Source: Haemonchus contortus
Lineage: Eukaryota > Nematoda > Chromadorea > Rhabditida > Trichostrongylidae
Length of the DNA: 64,000 nt
Assembly (NCBI GenBank): GCA_000469685.2
Contig: LS997567.1
Coordinates: 8,263,374-8,327,373, forward strand
Direction: 5' to 3'
Shown: piece by piece, positions 44,605 through 55,776 of the stretch
How positions within the stretch are numbered: the stretch's first letter is position 1
Layout of the letters: every line of letters begins with the position of its first letter
Translations under genes and position numbers: made by a program
The notes under the pieces: generated by a model
Seen by the model: only the letters and a program-made list of their open reading frames with translations
Told to the model about the DNA's origin: nothing
The model's database searches: none

Positions 44605-45700
44605 ACCTAATTGAGCTTCACCTGGGCGCGAAATGATCTTGATCAGGTGTGAAGACTCTGCAGTAATATGCTGCCCCACACCGCTACCAATCGAGTTGAA
44701 ACTTCTGGACTAAAAAGAATAGTGGCAGTGAAAAAGTGAAGTTTCTATTAAAAAAATAATTTTTTTCCAGAGGAAAAGTTCCATCATTCAATCCAACGGT
44801 CTTTATGTATTATAGAATTTATTTCCATGCATAATAAGTGAATTCGACATATTTCTAGTTGAGGTTCCTGGAGAATAGGAAAAAAAGCGGTTCAGTTCAC
44901 TATTTTTTCGGGATATCCGCTAATTTGCGAAATCAGAAGCTTTACAGAAGCCATGTAGTTCCATACAGTTGTTTATTATCGGGACTGCTTCTCATTGAGA
45001 GGTCATTGAGCGCACTCTGGCTCACCATTCAGGTAATTTCGCAGTTTTTATAAGAGGTCTAAATTATGAAGCACGAGCTGCCCTAGTGTGCCTAAACGAA
45101 GTAAGTATTCCAGAAACCGGATAGAGGTCTTCAGTCAACTGAAAAGATGGGAATATCATTTAGAATTCCTCCTCAGAGTTCATGAAGAGCAGGAGCTCTG
45201 CGGAGGAACCATCTGCGGATGAACGAAAAGATATACGAAGAAATGGAAAGGTGCGATATTTCGTGAGAGGTTTCCTTTTGTTTGGACAGCAAGTAACTAT
45301 GTATTTCACATTTTCCTTAATTCATGATTTTCAACAGTAGGAGCAAATTGCCTTAATTCAAGAATTTCGCCTAGAGGTGTCTATTTTCGTAACCATCAGA
45401 AGCAGCTGAGTTTTAGGTTTTGTTTTGGATTTTCTTCTCATTCAGAGTATTAAACCGATCATCTCATCCTACTTTTGATCAAAAATATATCAATTTGTTG
45501 TAATTATTGTGTACAAAGAACTTATTTTCCATAGAAGCTGCACTTTTTCCACTGCCACTCAGTACTCATTACTTGATAAGGTTCGCCTCGGTTAGTAACG
45601 ATGTGCGCTCAGCTAATTACTACGGAATTTCGCACCTAATTGAGGTCACTTCGCGCCTAGATGCGAGGAAACCTTAATCAGGTGCTACAGCACAATTATT
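44605..45700. mobile_element. Diverged relative of the 1080-bp element
   Basis: It is bounded by GCACCTAATTGAGCTTCACC at about 44606 and CGCACCTAATTGAGGTCACT at about 45633, each continuing to AATCAGGTG. The interior (TTACAGAAGCCATGTAGTT, GGGACTGC, GAGAGGTCATTGAGCGC) parallels 43545-43640 of the intact element. Exact ends and the duplication were not determined. Confidence 0.45.
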
Positions 45701-45709
45701 CCCACATCC

Positions 45710-46590
45710 CTTCATCAGCACTGCCATACGCTGGTTCGTTCGTTTGAAGGAAAAGTCACCATTTCTACGACAAGTCTCGGTCGGGACGTTCTCATGCTGT
45801 GGAGGACCCCACAATTCTCACTAATGTCAAAAAGGTCCAGAAGACAGCACCCACGATCTCGTAACGAGGCTCGGTTGTACTCATTCAGCCCTCAGTCACC
45901 TTCATGCTCTTCGCCACAGGAAAGTGCTATCCGATGGATTCCAAATGTACTGACTAAAAGCAAATGGTTCACCAGGGTATCCATTTGTCAATCTCTTCTT
46001 CTCTGCCACACCTGAAGAAGTTCCTGGGAAACCTGTTTCTTGGAGATGAGAGATGGATCCCATACGTCCAATGCGCGTCGTGCCGCGTAGCCTCTCAAGG
46101 AGAAGACCCATCGACACAAGCCAAATTAAGTCTCAACCTCAAGAGATGTCTCTTCGGCTTCCAAAGATCCGCAGGGAATGTTGACTCACCTGCTCCCACA
46201 AGGACACGCGGCCACACGTTATATTCATCCATTCAGCTCCAGAAACATGCTGACGCTATTCGAGAAAAAGGCCGAGACGAGCTTCCGTCCTCGATAATGC
46301 TAGACCTTATATAGCCAGAGGAACCCGTGAAAAACTGAAGAAGCTAGGCCGAATACTGTTCTCCATCCTCGCTACTCCCCTGAGATTGGACCCTCTGAAT
46401 AAGACCCAGTTCGTCTCCTCGGGGCCTTCCTAGCTAAGAAAACTTTCACCGAACTCGAAGATGTTGGAAGGAGGGTTGACGATTTCTTTGAATCAGGATT
46501 TCCCCCGTTCTGCCAATGGGGGTGGTCAATAGTTGGGACGCTGTTGTAACTAAGAACGGTGATTATATTGTTGAATGAATTCCACTGCAT
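45710..46590 (+). pseudogene. Decayed mariner-family transposase
   Basis: Across frames the order is mariner-like. It has ..AIRWFVRLKEKSPFLRQ (N-terminal HTH region), AVEDP/ILTNVKKVQKTAPTI-like residues, LGNLFLGDERWIPYV (the 'GDE.W..Y' block), then NARPYIARGTREKLKKLGR ('DNARPH.A..T...L..LGW'), and a tail with KKTFTELEDVGRRVDDFFES-like residues. Many frameshifts and stops make it non-functional. It differs from the other mariners in the window. Confidence 0.7.
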
Positions 46591-46599
46591 GCAGAATAA

Positions 46600-48090
46600 A
46601 GAAATAAAACAACAAAAAGCGGGAAACGGCTCGAGACTTTCTCACCAGCCTAATACAATGCCGCTATTGCCGAGAAACCAATATCCCTCGCCTGAACTTC
46701 TCAATGTCGCTCCCGAAAGCACAATACGTCATCCGGAATAGGACGACATGGCAGTGAAAGCCAACGGCAGCTACTTACTCGATCTCCAAAAATGATAGAG
46801 GCATTTCAGAATGAAAAATAGCAAAATGAGTTGACCTCCTCTTCGTAAATGATATGCCTATTCTCCAGAAAAATAACCTCTCTATGAATTGCTGGCTTGA
46901 ATTCAAGAGAAAAAGTTATGTATCGTTTAAAATCCGGTATGCGACATGTTTTCACAAAAAGCATACTTGTTCCTTCTTTTTTCAGGTGGGATTTACGATG
47001 CTCAGAGAAAAGCTACGCAGTGCTTAGAAGGTGTTCATGTTAAACTTTTTGTGAACTTTCATCAGCTGTAAAAATCGTAACTTATACAAGACTTCCGACT
47101 ATATATAGCTCCAATATCGCCCCAAAGCATAGGACATTTGATCTTGATTTTTTTTTCATTGCGAGTGAACATCCAAAAAACGTATATCCTCTGAATCCAT
47201 AATCCAATTTTCAGAAAGCTACATAGCGCTATAAAATCGATCCACAAACTTCACTTCGAACTTACACCGTCACCACCACTATTCTACCCTTCCCATTCTC
47301 TCGCCCACCCAATTAGCTATCCGGCTCAGCTGGCCAAAACAGGGTATTGCCCCGCGACCTCTGCGGCTCTTACAGTAGTTACTAAGAGATTTTATTCGAT
47401 CCTCGACATTACCCTACCGGTTAATGGTGCCGCAGTCGTGATCTGATTTATAACCCACATATTCGAATGCAGCCGCTACCTTCACCCATTGATGAACTTG
47501 AAAATATTGCAAATATTCGAAATCACACGCAACATTATAAAAAGTCTGCCTTGATGTGAGGAGTTGTTAGAGGATTTAATGCTTCTTTTTGAAGATGTTA
47601 TAGATATTATGGTTAGAATTTTCAAGCACTAGATATATGTATATATATGTATATACACAGAATTCTTGAAATTTTAAACGCGTTTATAGGGCACATGAAT
47701 AGCAGAAACTTTGCCCAGCTGACAACATTGTATGCAATAAGTATGAATATGCTTGTATTTTCCACTACTTGGGTGATCTTGGGTCAGCCAGTTTCTGAAG
47801 AAAGGACAGTTCATTAAATGATTCACAGACGTGTGTGAGATGGGCTAATTCCATCAGGGGTCGGAAAATGTTAGCTATTCCAAATTTCACTGGCTTTTTT
47901 TCTGTAGAAATGAATGCCTCTGGTTATAATTATAGCAGGCATCGTCGCTGATGAAGTACCCTTGGGGACTTTGATGGATGGTGAACTCCAAAATCTAGTT
48001 TTTCAAAATTTTCAGGACGCAGCTTTGTAGAGCTCGCCGATCTGAGTTGAACCATATAGCATACTATATAAAAAAATATGAAAGCCAACT
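46600..48090. other. Region without recognised gene
   Basis: No domain or convincing exon. A TATATGTA simple repeat lies near 47635. On the minus strand an ATG exon (48347 to about 48248: MWSPNLRGRISKQEGLRCRK..., donor AAAG|GTAACC) is a weak start-exon candidate just outside this stretch. Confidence 0.3.
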
Positions 48091-48499
48091 ATTCACCGAG
48101 AAAAATCGAAATAACGCGGAACCGCGTTCTTCTTGTGATTTGTAGAACAATTAGGGTGGGTACTGTACGTGTAGGTAGGTAGAGAACTCGACAGGATGAA
48201 TGACTTATCTCCGGAGCTCAGTAGAAGAGAATGTGCCGCGTCGGTTACCTTTGAAAATGTAAAGGAAGCAGTGAATCTGCGCTCAAGTTTTCTACATCGC
48301 AGTCCTTCTTGTTTTGATATACGCCCTCGGAGATTCGGGCTCCACATAAGTATTTAGGTTGGGCATGCATTCAGCATCATGCAACGACCCGTAGCAAGGA
48401 CAATGCTTGTCATTTCTTGATGCACGCAAGCGAAGAAGGGAATCTGGAGCTCACTGCTCCATTAACGAACGAGGATCAAGGGCTGTGAATCCAAAATCA

Positions 48500-48770
48500 G
48501 TTGAATCAAACACGTCATGCGATTTTGTGGAAACTGTGGACTGAGACGGTTACCGTCTGGATCGCTCGAGACGTCGGACGAACGGCAGTACGGCTGCCAG
48601 CGCGATGATAGGACTTTATCACTGAGGCTTTGTATAACACGAAAGGAGTTCTATGGCTCATGTCCCTCGAGCGAGGACCATTCACTGAATCACTCAGGCT
48701 AGCGAACTGGGAATGTTGACGTTGCTGAATTTCGCTCGAGAAAACCGATGGTCTTGTAACGACAGCTAAT
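48500..48770 (+). mobile_element. 5'-truncated RTE-type LINE, 3' end, heavily decayed
   Basis: It aligns with the other RTE tails at nucleotide level: CACGTCATGCGATTTTGTGG, GGATCGCTCGAGACGTCGGA, CCAGCGCGATGATAGGAC, CCCTCGAGCGAGGACCATTC. Confidence 0.6.
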
Positions 48771-49602
48771 ACGTGGTCAAGGTGGAACTCTGTATGGACA
48801 GGAGTAATAAAAACTTGATTCCAGGAGCACGATGTTGCGCTTACATTCCAAGAATTGCAATTTTTTCGATATTCCGGCTTACGGAAAGAGTAAGACGTGA
48901 CATAAAATAGGAAACAACCACCTCATTTTGTGTGCCACAAATCGATGATACTTCCGCATTCGTTTCTTTTTACGCCTCATCTCATCTCGTCCGACCTGAA
49001 AATATTCTTGGAATCACATGGACACCTCGAAAATTACTGCAACTTCTTCTCTATACTGCGAAACAGGATCCACGACTGAACTCGCCTGGGCTTCAGAGTG
49101 GCAATGAATCCGCTTAATCTAAATTTGGAGAAGTGAAGCTCGTTGCTTACAAAATTGACTTCTAGCAGACTACTGACATCATGCAAGTGATATACTCAGT
49201 CGTGGTATTCGAGGGCTATGAGGCCGTGTCACGGTCCACAACAACACCGAAAGACCAGCGACAAAGCTGCGATAAAGCTTCCCAATGGAATCATGCTCTA
49301 CGGAATTCATTGATATTGCTACAAGTAGGAACTGCATGAACTTTCATGAGAAGGGGGGTCGCCTGTCACAGAGCATTACATTGTCACCGGCTACTGTCAT
49401 TCATATATCCACAATTACAACAGGAGGATGATATAGATCACCATGGAACAACGTCACATGAACACGCTTATGTTTCGTGGCCGCGATCATTTCCAATCGC
49501 AGTCTGCTGCTGAGCGTGTGAACATTTTGTGCGCGTCTCAAAGGCTTGTTCACACTCACTAAGTCATTTTTGGGTTACTCATATTGTAGGGTTGAAGGCA
49601 CC

Positions 49603-49749
49603 GTTCGCGATGATTCAGTGGGCGGGTGTGTCGATGACGTGTCCGCCTCTCATTCGATGTCACGTCAGACACTCAGACGTGGCGTCGAATGAGAGGCGGA
49701 CACGTCATCGACACACCCGCCCATTGAATCATCGCGAACGGTGCCTTTA
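49603..49749. mobile_element. Near-perfect foldback with AAGGCACCGTTCGCGATGAT ends
   Basis: Two arms of about 65 bp (AAGGCACCGTTCGCGATGAT to CGCCTCTCATTCGA, and the exact complement) flank a loop of about 15 bases. The ends are variants of the AAGGCACAGTTCACGATA family. The arm identity suggests it is young or maintained by gene conversion. Confidence 0.85.
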
Positions 49750-50213
49750 ATAATTTGAAAATGAGGTCGATTAGGCACTGCTCTATTTGCTACTCGGTTA
49801 ACTTCCATGTTGAAGTCACCCATTAATTAAGCGATGTGAGTAATGGCTTGGAACAGGTGTTCCCCAAATTCTGCTGTTTACGTACGTGCATCACATAATT
49901 CAATAAGCCGGGCGCTGATGAGTAATAGCCTCGGAACTCGTTGCTTTTGTCTCCTTTACATCCCTTCATAGAGCAATAACTTCGAAATTGTAACTACTGA
50001 ACACTCTCCCGCTGGGAAATCACAGATCAGAGAAGAAAACTCTGGCGCATGATGTACGGGGAAGCTGTGCGTATAGCTTGAACTAATATTTACAATGCAC
50101 CCGGCTACCTGCGCACTCAAAGTGGATCACGCCGCATCGCGACCGCCCGCTTTTGTGTCACTATTCTGACCTTGGCAAGACGGGTGTGGAATAGACTGTT
50201 GAGCTGAAATGTA

Positions 50214-51747
50214 TTGGGTTGTCCGGAAATCTTCGCCGATTTTCAACATCCCGGATTTATCAACTGTTATACAAAAGATCAAGGACCCAACCTCATAAAG
50301 TTATGTGTTTTCTGAAAGAGTAGGTCCTCTTCTATATTCCTGATAAGATTCTGCCAATATTTGTCTAAGTTGGTTTGTACAGGACTCGTGTGAAAATTGG
50401 GAGCCACTGCGCGCATTCTTGGCATCTGAAGTTTTCCTTATACCGTAAGGCCTAGAATGCGGCACAAGCCGCGAGAAAGATCTATGAAGTTCGTGTAAAC
50501 AATGCTTCAAAGGAATATCCCGTGCGTGACAGGTTCGCAGAATCCGAACAGAGTGAAGCTACCTTCGAAGACCTGCAGCCCTCAGGGAGACCGTCATCAG
50601 TTAAAATGACCAAATCAAAATGTTAACTAAAGCAAACCAGCACATCACTACTCGTGGAGTAGGATAGAGCTTAGTGTTTCGGGAGACGAGCGTTAGGAAC
50701 GATTTTGGGTAATCGATTTGCCGCACGCGGCTGTCGCGGACCACCCATTCGCCGTTATTACAGCTCTAGCGTTCTTCATACAGCTCAATCGATATGTGAT
50801 CATTATTTTATGCATAATTCTACTATTAGTACTTTTGTTCTTGTATTTCTTACCTACTGCTGCATCCTGCTACATTCCTTCGCGCGCGACGCCCCTCTCA
50901 CCGCGACGCGACCATTTCGTCCCTAACGCACCACACCCTAGTGTTTCGGAATCAATCATCCACGATCATCTGCACGAGCTTGGTTTTGTAAAACACCTTG
51001 ATGTTTGGATACCTTACGGAAGGAGCGAGCGCAATATGATGGACCGCGCTTCCGTGTGCGATACGCTGCTCGAACCAAATAAAGATGAGCTGTTTCTGAA
51101 ACGCATGTGTGCGGAGGACGAAAATTGGATTGTATACAACAATGAGTAGCGGAAAAAATCGTGGAGTCCCCCCAGTGAGCCGTCACAAACCGCTGCAAAA
51201 CTCAAAATCCAGGTGTGGCAGATTATGCTGGTGGTAGGATTGCAGGGAAATACAAGCTGTTGTCGCATAATCAAACGATGACTTCGGAAAGGTATTATAG
51301 TTAGCTCAGAAAATGAGGAGGCAGCGGTGGACCAGAAGCGATCCGAACGGGACAATCGTGAGGGCGTTTTCCTCCAACAGGATACCTCCAGACCACACGT
51401 ATTTATGGCCACTCGTCAAAAATTGCATAACCTTGGGTTGGATGTCTTACCACACCCCGCATATGGTCCGGACGGCACCATCAGAATACTTTTTGTTTAG
51501 GTTCCTGCAGAATTCCTTGAATGGAGAATCGTTCAGTCCGCTGGAGGACTGCAAAAATCACCTGAGAAGGGTTTTCGATTCTAAGCCTGGAGCCTTCTTT
51601 TAAAGTGGGATACCGAAACTTACAGGAAGATGGCGAAACCTTACTTAACAAAAGGGAGGATATGTTGTTTAACCAAAGGATTTCTTCTTCTAGGAATTTT
51701 CACTCAATGTGAATCATAAATCGACGGAGACTCTCCGGACAACCCAA
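50214..51747 (+). pseudogene. Mariner element with TA duplications, transposase frameshifted, MITE inserted
   Basis: The ends TTGGGTTGTCCGGAAATCTT and the complement of TTGGGTTGTCCGGAGAGTCT are flanked by TA (50212-50213, 51748-51749). The transposase reads ARKIYEVRVNNASKEYPVRD, EDLQPSGRPSSV, (MITE), VSESIIHDHLHELGFVKHLD, FLKRMCAEDENWIVYNNE, and later MVRTAPSEYFLFRFLQNSLN and GESFSPLEDCKNHLRRVF. Catalytic GDE has become AED.EN, and the DNARPH block sits in a shifted frame. Without the 267-bp MITE and its duplication the element is about 1.27 kb, normal for mariner. Confidence 0.88.
50681..50938 (+). mobile_element. 258-bp MITE family with 9-bp target duplication, copy 4 (inside mariner)
   Basis: Flanked by TAGTGTTTC at 50672-50680 and 50939-50947. 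Removing the element and one duplication rejoins the mariner reading across the VSESIIHDHL motif, so it inserted after the mariner. Confidence 0.9.
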
Positions 51748-51749
51748 TA

Positions 51750-53590
51750 GTATGCCCCATTAATCATCAAAGACACCACTCCGACTTCGGTCCTAGAAGA
51801 ACTAATATTTGAAATCCTCGAATGTCAAAAAATAAGCGAAAGAAATAATTTCGAGCACCTTGAAATCCCGAACAACTCATTGCGAGAAGGGAGGTGGTCC
51901 TCATAATTGCTCATGGCACTATCTACCGAAAAAACTAGTGCATCTATTTGCCCTTAGTGATTTATATCTTGTCCTTAATTTTTTTTTCTGAAATTAGGGT
52001 GAAACCGCTTAGGCCATGCACATAAACCATGTCAATGGATGAGTTTGTTTAAACCTACAGCCGTACTCCACGTACCTCAGAACGAGCAGTAGATGTTCCA
52101 GGATAGTCGAACACTGATCGGCCACTTTCGTATCCAACAACCGAAGGCAAAGACCTGAACATATAACGGTCATAAGCTAAAGTGTTCAGAGAAAATAGTA
52201 TATGTTTACATATGGTCGCATATTGTTTGCATTCGTTGGTTTTCAAGTTCCTGGATCAAAAAGGCGGTACCCGTCCCAGATATGTAGGGTCAAGGTTAGT
52301 GTCGTGTAAATATTATAGATTTATCAGTTTGTTCTACTGTATGTACTACAGTTTACCTGCCTGATCACGACGGCACGTGCAGACCTTGTCATCTCGCTAC
52401 ACAAACCCGTGTTTTCACTATTTTGACGCTACTTCTAGTGGTATTTCGGAGTAATTGATGAATAACTCTCACAGGCCTCTTTTCCCTTTTCCGGCGTCCG
52501 TGAGCTATTACTCACGTTTGAAGTATATGTTTTATTTTTCAAGAGGAAATTGAAAAAATTTTGAAAATGGAACTCTAGCCAGAGCTTACTTGCTTTCGTG
52601 AAACCCAATGTCTTATTGCTACCGTTTCTTTCTCATGAATACCTAAATTCCCACTTTCTCTAGAGACCTCCGGGGCAAAACTGCTCCACTTCGACCGACT
52701 CTGCCCTTATCCCAACCTTCTTGCATATCCCCCACAATACGGCCCCACTATAACTAATCGACCCTCCGAAGAAGCGTCAGATATTACGCTCTGAAGACTG
52801 AAATCCTTTAAAATTCATCGAATCAGTATCTGAACTGTCAAAATATGATTACTCCTTCTGCAAATACATTGACCCTCTTTCCAAACCAAGAGATGCGAGG
52901 TTAACCTCCCAGAGAGGTCAAATCCGTACGTAAAACTTATATGCCCACCTATTTTGATACCGCCATTGAAGCGTGATTAAAAGTTATGAAAAAAATAGAT
53001 GATAGACAAAAGGGGGACTTGATCATCTCCTATTTTTCCCAGGGCACACGAGAAGGAACGATGACGTACTGACCTGCATGGAGCCAACAGAGGTGTCCGC
53101 TCACTAAATCCCAAATCTGAGTCATATGCTGGAGGCGATCGTCCCTCTGACTGCATACTTGTTCCTCGGAGCTGTAAATACCCACATTAGCTCACCAGGT
53201 ATTCAGATAAATGGAATTAAATGAATATGTTGACATATTGATATTTCTGGGATCCACTGAGGTTGTCAGATGATGCTTCGTTGGTTAGAGAGACCATTAG
53301 TTCACGAATATACATTAATGATCCGAACTGACCCTAGAGGTATTCTAGATCGAAAACAACCCCTATCAAATTGGAATGAGCGAATTGGCAAGCACGTGAT
53401 TCGGCATTAATGTTGAACGATAATGCAGTTACAAACGAAAGAATATAGGGTATAGTAATATTCTAATTGTAAGGACAGCTCAAATTCTACTCGATAACTG
53501 TAAAAACGGAAAGCACTTATAAAGCATTCAGTTTTAGGGTATGCAGTTTCAGACGGATAACAAAAGACACTATGTAGAATAGTACAAAAG
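51750..53590. other. Region without recognised gene
   Basis: No domain, tRNA or splice-flanked exon was recognised. Short ORFs at 52055-52246 (minus) and 52182-52364 (plus) overlap antisense and look like chance. Confidence 0.4.
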
Positions 53591-53599
53591 TGGCGAAGA

Positions 53600-54900
53600 A
53601 AGCAGGTGCATTCAAAGAAATGTAAAGCTCCAAAAAGGAAGCAAAGTCAGCGGTCGGACGAGAATGTGACGACAAAAGTTGTATGGAAGGGGTGTTTGGA
53701 CGAGCTGTCCAAATATGTGTGCCAATGCTTACAGCTGCTTGCTTGCAACGGGTGTATGTCGTTTGACGCGATGGGTGAGGTCGCGCCGCCCATTTGGGGC
53801 GGTTCGTGGGGTGAACAACTTGTTCACATCGGGCAACCCTCTGGCTGTTCTCTCCAGCTGATAGAAGCGCGATCAATGACGCCGCTACGCCGAATTGCGG
53901 ACCTGCTTGTATTCTGCCTGGGTATGGGTACATTCACCCAGAACTGGATGGACGCGGCAAATCGCGCGGCGAAATTCATTTCGACTTAAACGGCTTTAGC
54001 GCCTACCATTGGGGCCCAAATTTGAAGTTGAGCAGACTGGAAGAATCAGCTGACCATACTAATCTACTCTACATCAAGTTTGCGCCCCAATGATAGGTTC
54101 CAAAGTTGTCCTAACGCCACGAATCCCGCCGCGCCATTTGCCGCGTCCATTCAGTTGTGGGTGAATGTTCCGTCCCCCATTCTGCCTACATACATCATCC
54201 ATTTGGCGTTTCGGACAGTATCCATGGAGAAAGAGGACAAGAAGCAATAAAAAATCACGCAAAAGCGCAAATGGATGACGTATGGCAGGATGTAAGCAGA
54301 ATACAAGCAAATCCGCAATTCGGCGTCTAATAGGGGTGTGTGTCAAGTCGTGCGTTCGAGGATGCACGCGGCAAATTGCGCGGCGAAGTTCGTGGCGAAT
54401 TTGGACGACTCCAGCGCCCATCATTGGGGCCCAAATTTGAAGTGGAGTAGATTAGAAGGATAATCTGACCCCGATAAACTGGTCTACTTCGAGTTTGTGC
54501 CCTGAAAATTGGCGTCAGAGTCGTTCAAATCGTCACGAACTTCGCCGCGCAAGTTGCCGCGCGCATTCTCGGACGCACGACTTGACCGTCCCCCGTCTAA
54601 TAGTAGCGACGCTTCTATCAGCTGGAGAGACAGACAGAGGGTTGCTCGATGTGAACGAGTTGTCCACCCCGCGAACCGCCTCAAATGGGCGGCGCGACCC
54701 CGTCCATGGCGCCAAACAACCGCCTCCCGCTTGCACCGTATGGATCTCGGTACGATTGGTGCAAGTCCACAGCTTCTACAACGCAGAGAAAACTCGTACG
54801 CCTTGGGTGCGCACGTCGGCTGCACCTGTTTTGAAAGACTTATTACGCATTAATGCAAGCTCAACGAGCAACGTTGTCAAGCATACGAAGCAGATGAGCT
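53600..54900. mobile_element. Composite of foldback DNA elements
   Basis: It holds two palindromic units: 53940-54160, around CCCAAATTTGAAGTTGAGC and its counterpart, and 54355-54595, which begins GTCAAGTCGTGCGTTCGAGG and ends CGCACGACTTGAC. The flanks (53640-53890 and 54600-54830) are inverted relatives of each other: ATCAGCTGGAGAGA, GAACAACTTGTTCAC and GAACGAGTTGTCCAC, and GGGCGGCGCGACC with its complement. The long ORFs here (54495-55049 and its mirror images) are palindrome artefacts. Confidence 0.7.
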
Positions 54901-55110
54901 ATTGGCCAGGGGGCACCATCAAAGTTGAGGAGCGCGTTCTTGGGTCGCCGCGTACGGCATATGCACCACAGCACATCCATAGATTCTACGTTGTCGGCGC
55001 CAACCTTGTTTTGCGTGCGTTGTCGATGCTGATGTCTTCTGGCCTATAACAGAGTCGAACATATCTGTTATGATAGAAATCCTGGCCTAAGAAGTCATTC
55101 AGGTCATTTC

Positions 55111-55368
55111 GGGAGACGGGCGTTAGGAACGATTTGGGGTAATCGATTCGCCGCACGCGGCTGTCGCGGACCACTCATTCGCCGTTATTACAGCTCTAGC
55201 GTTCTTCATATAGCTCAATCGATATACGATCATTATTTTATACATAATTCTACTATTAGTACTTTTGTTCTTGTATTTCTTACCCACTGCTGCATCCTGC
55301 TACATTTCTTCGCGCGCGACGCTCCTCCCACCGCGACGCGACCATTTCGTTCCTAACGCACCACACCC
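55111..55368 (+). mobile_element. 258-bp MITE family with 9-bp target duplication, copy 5
   Basis: GGTCATTTC occurs at 55102-55110 and 55372-55380, with three extra bases (AAC) between the element end and the right duplicate. Confidence 0.82.
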
Positions 55369-55776
55369 AACGGTCATTTCGGCATTTCCTATTTGGGTAA
55401 AAGCTTATTACCCAGCCCAGGATGAATAACTTACTCCTAGTACTTCACTGCTCCATCCCCTATCAATTCATGGAGAGGGTTAGTTTTCGAATATCCAAAT
55501 ATCATCGTCGAATTTCAAGAAAGATATAGTTGTCAATGAAGTTGCTAGTTCCCAAAAAGGGACAGTGGACTGAATGCTGCAGTTTCTCCAACTTCTTTAC
55601 GAGATTCACTAGCAATGTAAATTTGTAAGAGCTCAAATCACAATTACTTGAACTTGAAAACTGGAAGCAGCCATACTTATGATGCTTCTAAACCGAGGGT
55701 GTCTAGCCTTGGGTAGAGCTAAAGTGCGAGCTCATGCCGAATCCAAGACGGGAATTTTTTTCACAGCCTCACTCAC

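Noticed and set aside
54495..55049. 184-codon ORF on the plus strand, the longest plus-strand ORF in the window
   Set aside because: Covers palindromic GC-rich DNA-element sequence, with similarly open frames on the other strand and no domain.
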